DNA from: Sodiomyces alkalinus F11 | Lineage: Eukaryota; Ascomycota; Sordariomycetes; Glomerellales; Plectosphaerellaceae | Assembly (NCBI RefSeq): GCF_003711515.1 | Contig: NW_021167080.1 | Location: forward strand, 4,284,381-4,348,380 | Direction of reading: 5' to 3' | Length of the DNA: 64,000 bases | Shown: positions 58,277 through 64,000 of the stretch, piece by piece | How positions within the stretch are numbered: position 1 is the stretch's first letter | Layout: each line of letters starts with the position of its first letter | Made by a program: the position numbers and the translations under genes | The notes under the pieces: generated by a model | What the model was told of the DNA's origin: nothing | The model's database searches: none | Seen by the model: the letters and a program-made list of their open reading frames with translations, nothing else

Positions 58277-60981
58277 CTAGGAAGACAATGCCAAGCACGC
58301 ATCCACCGCCAACCCTACCCGTCCCTGCTTCTGGTACACCACGTCCGAGATGACCTCCCGATCCAGATCCGGGAACATTCCCGCCAACGTCTCCACCACA
58401 TTATTGTGCTCCGCCCTGTGCAGCCGATGCGCCTCGGCCGTCTCCGCGCTCGCTTGCCTCGCCGCCGCCTCCTCCGCCGAGAGGACATGTCGAGACGCCG
58501 CCGCCGCAGCAGCATCGTCCCTGCGCTCGACCGGCTGCTGCGGCGTGCGTGCTCCTTCCGACGACCCGCCGGCCGGTTCGTCCGTCAACATACGCCCGAT
58601 GGTCGATAGGGGTCGCTGGATAGTACGCAGTAGCCCCGTGATGCCGGCTCTATCGTCTGATTCGCCGTCGTTGGAGGAGGTCGAGCGCCGTGGAGTCGAG
58701 TCCCCCGTCGTCACCTCGACCGACAGCCTCGAGTTGGATGAGGATGCCGGCTCGCTACCCGTTGATGGGAGGTAACTAGAAGGTGTTTTTTCGGAGAGCG
58801 GCTGCTGCTGCTGCCGCCGCTGTTGGTGCGGCTGGCGCTGCGGCTGGTTTGCCTCCACCTCCTCGGAGCGGTGCTTCTCTGCAATGGCCGAAACAGCCGC
58901 CTCCACGTGCTTTTCAAACTCTTCGTCTGTGATGGTCAGGCTGGTTCGATCCATGTTCTCGATGAACTGAATAGCGCCCATCTGTATCGTACGAGGGTTA
59001 GTTAGCACAGGTTAGCACAGGTTGGGGGTTCTTTTGAGACCGGATTTCTTCTTGACACGGCAGGCTTTGCTTACCAAGGACGACAGGTAGTAGCCTGCCT
59101 CGCCCGCCAGCTTGTCCTGGTTACGGAACCTCAGAATGTACTGGACGTTCGACACTAAATGTTCGGGATTCGCCTGAAGGACGACGTAGATGAGGAGCGG
59201 CATAAACGAGTCGGCCGAGGAGTCCGACTTGTTGTGCCTCAGCAATCCTGTCACATCCCGCATGAGCTACTTTTGCGCGAGTAGTACTAGGCGTCCAAGC
59301 ACCAAGATGGAGAAAGCGTAGACCAACCAAAGATGACCTTGCAGCAGTTGAGTGCGCAAATAATCTTGTCCCGGGGTGCACGGTATGACTTGATCTTGAG
59401 CAATTCTAGGGTGGGGGGGGGGGCCACAGGGAGTCAGCAGCCGTAGTGTGACCGGGTTCTCGGGAACGGGAAAAGGGAAAAGGGAAAAGCAGAAAACGTA
59501 CCCTGTTGTGCTAGCTTGAGAAACCTCTTCCCGCTCTCGCTGGTGGCCGGGATATCCAAGTGCTCCTCTCGAATCCAGCTGTAGATGCTGACCTTTTGCG
59601 CCAATATCTCATCCCGTTCGACGTCTTCTTGATGCTGGCCCCTCCTCCCCGGACCGAGGGGCGGCTCCCCTCCCCTCTTCTTGGGCTTCGCACCCGGGAT
59701 CGGCTGCGGCGCGGGAATGGCGGGAGAGAAAGTCTGGGTGTAGAGCCTGTTCATGACCAGCTTTTCCATACCCTCGCGCGCGTTGTCGAACTCGGCGTCC
59801 GATACATCCCGCCAGACATCGCACTGGGCCATCTTGTTCGCGATGAAGGCGAGGAAGTCGCCTATGATCTTGACCTGTTCGTGCACCATCCACTGTCGCT
59901 TCCCGAATTCCGACAGGAAGGACTTGAGGTAACGGGCCACCGGGTCGGCCTTTTTGTTCCGCAGCTGCTCCAGAAAGCGGTGGAAATCAAAGGGCAGCGC
60001 CGGCTCAGGCTCCGGTTCGGGGGGAGGTGGTCGGGGTATCGGCACAGCGGGCGACATGAGTCCATCAGCCGTGGTTCTGCCATCTTCTCGTGGCAGAGGG
60101 AGTGACGAGATTCTTGAAAGGCTGTCCTTGGGCGGCACAGGAGGGCCCTCATCGTCCAACGTCGTCTCGGGGCCCCTCGCGGTGGCCGGGGAAGACGGCA
60201 AACTGCTCAACAACCGAAGTGGCTCCTGAGAATGGGTGGTCGTCTGGGAGGTGCTGCCCAGGTGCTCGAGACTCGACTTGCGTGGTGGATGTTGAATGGG
60301 TGGAGCTAGAATGGGAGAAGTGATCTCCAGCCTAGGACTCATTACCTCGTCAGCCCCCGGGCCGCCGCCGTCGCCGGTGAACTGCTCCATGATGCTCTGG
60401 ATTTCCGATCTTGATCCGCCTTCCTGATCGTCCTCACTCGCATATCTCCGGTCGTCGAAAGCGACATCGGACCTTGTGGGAGAGGCATCATTTCGAGAAC
60501 CGGCGCTGGAGGTGGCGCGAGACGGTGGACCGGAAGCTGTCGGAGTAGGCGGGGTCGGGTCGACATATCCGGTCGTGCTGATGGTCAGGTATTGTCTTGG
60601 TGTGTCGGCGGAGACGGGTTTGGAGGGCTTGAGCGTGGCGACGGAAGAAGTCATATGGTCGGTCGAGTCGGATGGTTTCTGTTCGTCTTTGGCCGGAGTA
60701 TCGTAAGTGACGGGCGGCGATGTCTCACCGGAGAAATCAATGAGATGGCCAGTGGCTGGTCGCTTATCGGCCGATACAGCGGACATGTCGGTTAACGCAT
60801 TGTCGTCATATGATGACGGGATGTGATTCTCGGAGGCATGCTTGGAGGACTCCGGCTTGCCAGCCTGACGTCCGGTGATTAGGGAAGGGGTCAAAGGGGT
60901 CACCTGGTCGGAAATGGGGTTGTCATGGCGGTTGTTGCCAAAGCGGCCGGGAGAATGCGTGGTCGGCTCGTTGGGAGACAT
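58277..60981 (-). CDS. vps9: VPS9-domain Rab5 guanine-nucleotide exchange factor with CUE domain, 811 aa
   Basis: Activates the endosomal GTPase Rab5/Vps21 for vesicle fusion on the route to the vacuole. Exons 60981-59502, 59405-59328, 59247-59075, 58981-58277; introns 80-96 bp with phases 1, 1 and 0. The N-terminal ~320 residues are disordered and Ser/Pro-rich. A helical bundle starts at ~330 (FDFHRFLEQLRNKKADPVAR, QVKIIGDFLAFIANKMAQCD), leading into VPS9 (~395-580): LLKIKSYRAPRDKIICALNC, then CKVIFGLLRHNKSDSSADSF across a junction, then FMPLLIYVVLQANPEHLVSN and AGEAGYYLSSL. The catalytic Asp/Tyr region (SADSFMPLLIYV) is intact. A C-terminal CUE ubiquitin-binding domain (~769-809) has the MFP motif (LAGMFPDLDREVISDV). 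VPS9 plus CUE matches yeast Vps9. Intron 2 has a GTTGGT donor, unusual but required to join the domain. Confidence 0.94.
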
Positions 60982-63018
60982 ACACGAGTCTTCCGGATAG
61001 GAAAAGGCGGGGGGAAGACAAAGACTGTTGCCAGAGGGTAGCCCGCGTGTAGGGGAGTGCTGGGAGAGGGGCAGGGTTGTTGTATGTGTAAGGTACGTAT
61101 GCAGAATAGGAGAAGAGCGTCTAGCGCCTAGAGAAAGTCAAAAGGTAAAAGATGAGGATTCGGCGCGGGAACGAGTCTGCTGTTGTAGCTTGTCGGGATT
61201 CTCAGTAAACAGTACGTTACCTTATGTTGTCGTTGCTCAGATGATGGGCGAACCAAGACACAGGAGTTCGAGGAAAGAAGGTGGGTGGTAGACCCGAACC
61301 AGGATTCGGGTTTCGCAGGAATGGAGGAGGGAGGGATGGGCTGGGCGGCTGCGTGACCTTGGGCGAAACTTTGGCGGTTGCCTGGCCTGCTGGGCAGAAC
61401 TCCACACAACGAATAAGGGTCTCTGTGGCTGGTGTGGCTGGTGTGGTTGGTGTGGCTGGCAGCATGCGTACAATGTTTTCAATGTACGAATATGTACACT
61501 AGCAGTACCCAGGTAACAAGCCTGACGTCACGGACATCCCCGCACCACTAAGGCACTACACGTGTAAGGTAATTATAAGGTAGCCATTATCTTATCTTCA
61601 CCAGCCTCAGAGAACCACAGTTTCATCCACTACCTACCTAGGTACCTTACCTAAGGTACCTAGGGGTGGGGTACACGCTTCCAACTCTCTCGGCTTCGCA
61701 TTGACCCGAGGGCCCTTCCGGCTTGCATGCCGCGATGATCAAGACCGTTCCAACAAGCCTACTTCGTACATTATATTCTCCGTTTATTAACTACTAATCG
61801 AGACAAGCCAGCATCTGACCGACAGCACATCTTACGGTCTCGCTCCTGGTCCCCGATTTGGATTTACAAAATTCGAATAGCATCTGGGCACGGTTTCGAT
61901 GGACCGGTCAGCGTCTCGTCATGTTTCAAACCCGACACCCCTGGTCCACACCGTCGAACCACATCACCGCCACCGACTCTGGAAACAAACGGACTTGCTA
62001 GGCAAGGCTACCAAGAGCCTTATACACTCCGTACTCTCTCTACTCTCCGTACCCCACTCCATCTAGCCCTACCGTGGTCTAAGTATCAGTGATCTTGGTT
62101 TCAGCTCGGAGGCCGTGCTATGATCCCGCCTCCGCCCCTTGCCAACTCTCGGGATGTTACTTAATGGAAACCACTATCCCCGAAGCAATTGATCATGTTA
62201 ATTACAAGTGTACGTTTTATCTTCTACCCTCAATAACTATTCTCCCATCAGGCATCATTAACCATCCGACGAGATAACGAGTACAGCATACCATACATTG
62301 TGCGACTTGCGGACGGCCGGTTTATAAGACGAAGACGAAGTTCCCGACCATCTGAGATCTCCTGTCCGTCTTTTAAACATTAAACAGTAGTTAGTCGGAT
62401 GCTCTGCGAACTACAAACGGCCAACCCCACGATGTTGATACAAACCGTCTCATCTGTTCCCCCCCCCCCCCTTGTCGTAGGGTGAGCTATGCTTTTGGCC
62501 CGAAAGGGGGCTCACTTGCGAACCCACGGTCCACAGCCCATCTCGGATGCTGCCGATACGCTCATCGAATCCCTAAATTTATCTTCAGGTCGATGTTGAT
62601 CATTCCCCTCCTCCACACTTTCTACGTGCTAGTTCGTTCTCCTGATCGCCAAGCTCACCTCTCAACCATCGCCGTAATGGTCAATTGATGCGATTGGACG
62701 CTGCAGTCTTGCTTCGAATCGAAATCCAGACGCTGTCGACGTCCGCACTTCATGTCGTTCATGATGTTCTTATAAGATGGCTTCATCTTCCCTCTTTCTT
62801 ACTTCCTTCTCACCACTCTCACAGCCAGGCGCATCACAGTTCTATAAATTCGTTTCTCTTTGCTAGCCCAGGAGGCAGCTATTCCCATTCCATTCTCTCT
62901 CTCTCTTCATCGTTCTTGAATTCGCTTTGATACCCGGCTTCTGCGAGCTCCAATTTCCATCTTTCACTCTTTCACTCATTCATCTAGACAGCTTCCCGCC
63001 TTACCTGTCTCCTTCAAC
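60982..63018. other. Divergent promoter region between vps9 and the cutinase gene
   Basis: 2.0 kb without a supported gene. A GTGTGGCTG/TGGTTGGTG run at about 61428-61460, a TACCTACCTAGGTACCTTACC cluster (61631-61666), and a poly-C run (62461-62470). A TATA box for the cutinase gene lies at 62843-62848. Confidence 0.5.
62843..62848 (+). promoter_or_regulatory. TATA box (TATAAA) of the cutinase gene
   Basis: TATAAA preceded by TTC, 171 bp upstream of the ATG at 63019, with a pyrimidine-rich leader between. Confidence 0.5.
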
Positions 63019-63790
63019 ATGTTTCTCACCACCAAATCCCTCCTCACCCTCACCCTCGCGGCCCTCGCCGCAGCCAGCCCCATCGACGCCGTCGAGAAGC
63101 GCCAGCTGCGCAACCGCGTTCGGACCACCGCCACCGAGTTCACCGACGGCGGCTGCCGCCCCATCATCATGCTCTTCGCCCGCGGGTCCACCGAAATCGG
63201 CAACATGGGCACCGTCTGCGGGCCCCCGACCGCCAACAGCCTCAAAGCCAACTTCGGCGCCGAAAACGTCGCCGTCGAGGGCATCGAGTACGCCGCCGCC
63301 CTCTCCACCAACGCCCTCCCCGGCGGCGCCGACCCCCGCGGCGTCCGCGAGATGGAGCGCCTCATCGCCCGCGCCAACGCCGAGTGCCCGGACTCGCTCC
63401 TCGTCGTGGGCGGGTACAGCCAGGGCGCCGCCGTCACCCACCGCGCCGTCGAGAGCCTCCCCCAGGCCCAGAAGGACCAGATCGCCGCCGCTTTCACGTT
63501 TGGTGATACCCGGAACCGACAGGTGAGAAAGAAGAGCCCCCCTTTTTGGACCCTCCTCCATGACGTGGAGAAAGCCCGGCGACACTGACAGGAATGGCAA
63601 ATTATAGGACAGGGGCCAGATTCCCAACTTCCCTCCCGAGAAGACCAACATCATCTGCAACACTGGCGATGCCGTCTGCAGTGGCACCCTCGTTATCACT
63701 CCCGCCCATTTCGCATATGGTAGCCGTGTGGACGAACAGGTCGCGTTCATCACCTCCCGTCTTCGTGCCGCCGGCGCCAAACTGAAGTAG
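63019..63790 (+). CDS. Secreted cutinase (CE5), 228 aa
   Basis: Hydrolyses cutin polyesters or similar esters outside the cell. Exons 63019-63522 and 63608-63790; 85-bp phase-0 intron (GTGAGA donor, TTATAG acceptor). Signal peptide MFLTTKSLLTLTLAALAAAS, then a short propeptide ending in a Kex2-type KR at 27-28. The alpha/beta-hydrolase landmarks are all present: oxyanion segment IIMLFARGSTEIGNMG, nucleophile in GGYSQGAAV (Ser134), CNTGDAVC (Asp189, Cys185-Cys192 likely a disulfide) and ITPAHFAYG (His202). Length is normal for fungal cutinases, and there is no tail or carbohydrate-binding module, unlike the longer esterase 9 kb upstream. It is the canonical soluble member of the two CE5 genes in this window. 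Start chosen: first ATG before the signal peptide, context CAACATGTTT. Confidence 0.95.
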
Positions 63791-64000
63791 TCGAAAGCCG
63801 TTTCGGTTTCGCCAATCACGCCCCGCTCTCATGGGTAGAGAGGGTGGACGTACATCTCCCGACGGGGGTTTTGTTTTTTTCGGTTGAAGGATCTCCTGGT
63901 GGCAGTGGTTGCTTTCCAAGGCGCACACTGTATATATAACGAGGTGACAAGTTGATGCGACTTTCAGTTGCATGTCCATGTGGTTATATTGGATTTTATG
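63791..64000. other. 3' flank of the cutinase gene
   Basis: Short non-coding end of the window; no further gene is visible. Confidence 0.6.

Noticed and set aside
1..64000. CRISPR arrays, prophage, bacterial operons or riboswitches
   Set aside because: Introns, tRNA without CCA, and all gene families are fungal; no spaced direct-repeat array was seen.

Overview
This window looks like nuclear DNA of a filamentous ascomycete (Pezizomycotina, probably a sordariomycete). The coding exons are GC-rich. The introns are short (70-165 bp), with GTATGT/GTAAGT/GTGAGT donors, CTAAC/CTGAC-like branch sites and pyrimidine tracts. The genes are monocistronic and widely spaced, the CDS carry many poly-Gln, poly-Ser and Gly/Ala tracts, and the product families are typical of Pezizomycotina: Zn(II)2Cys6 regulators, CE5 cutinase-like esterases, a DUF6536 membrane protein and a SNF5-family protein with a GATA finger. 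There are two assembly gaps (25296-25315 and 53008-53017). All gene models were built by hand from splice signals and reading-frame continuity; no similarity search was run.

Layout. 1-690: 3' end of the replicative helicase gene mcm2. 2394-5999: six-exon membrane protein of unknown role. 6874-7074 (-): 66-residue single-span membrane protein. 9623-13450: FHL1-like FHA/forkhead regulator of about 1275 aa. 14000-16585 (-): DUF6536 membrane protein, convergent with the forkhead gene. 19386-19670: small Ser-rich protein. 21095-25025 (-): PSD2-type C2/EF-hand phosphatidylserine decarboxylase. 25.0-28.5 kb: gene-poor. 28508-31756: intronless protein with two amidoligase-type halves. 32849-33377 (-): small secreted double-psi beta-barrel protein. 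35244-37319: SNF5/SFH1-like chromatin remodeller subunit with a C-terminal GATA finger. 38408-41612 (-) and 44723-47173 (+): two Zn(II)2Cys6 transcription factors. 47776-50296 (-): 806-residue helical protein of unknown function. 50997-51067 (-): tRNA-Gly(GCC). 51862-52608: small secreted protein. 53212-54357: CE5 esterase with a GPI-anchor-like tail. 54780-55979 (-): secreted Val/Thr/Pro repeat protein. 58277-60981 (-): VPS9 Rab5 exchange factor with a CUE domain. 63019-63790: classical secreted cutinase.

How the genes fit together. This is not an operon or an obvious biosynthetic cluster. About half of the genes are housekeeping: replication, ribosomal-gene regulation, phospholipid synthesis, chromatin remodelling and endosomal traffic. 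The 51-64 kb part is enriched in secreted or cell-surface proteins (small secreted protein, anchored esterase, Val/Thr wall-type protein, cutinase). The most unusual gene is the duplicated amidoligase-type protein at 28.5-31.8 kb: its first half keeps the fold landmarks but lacks the HxH and EFR residues, while the second half keeps both.
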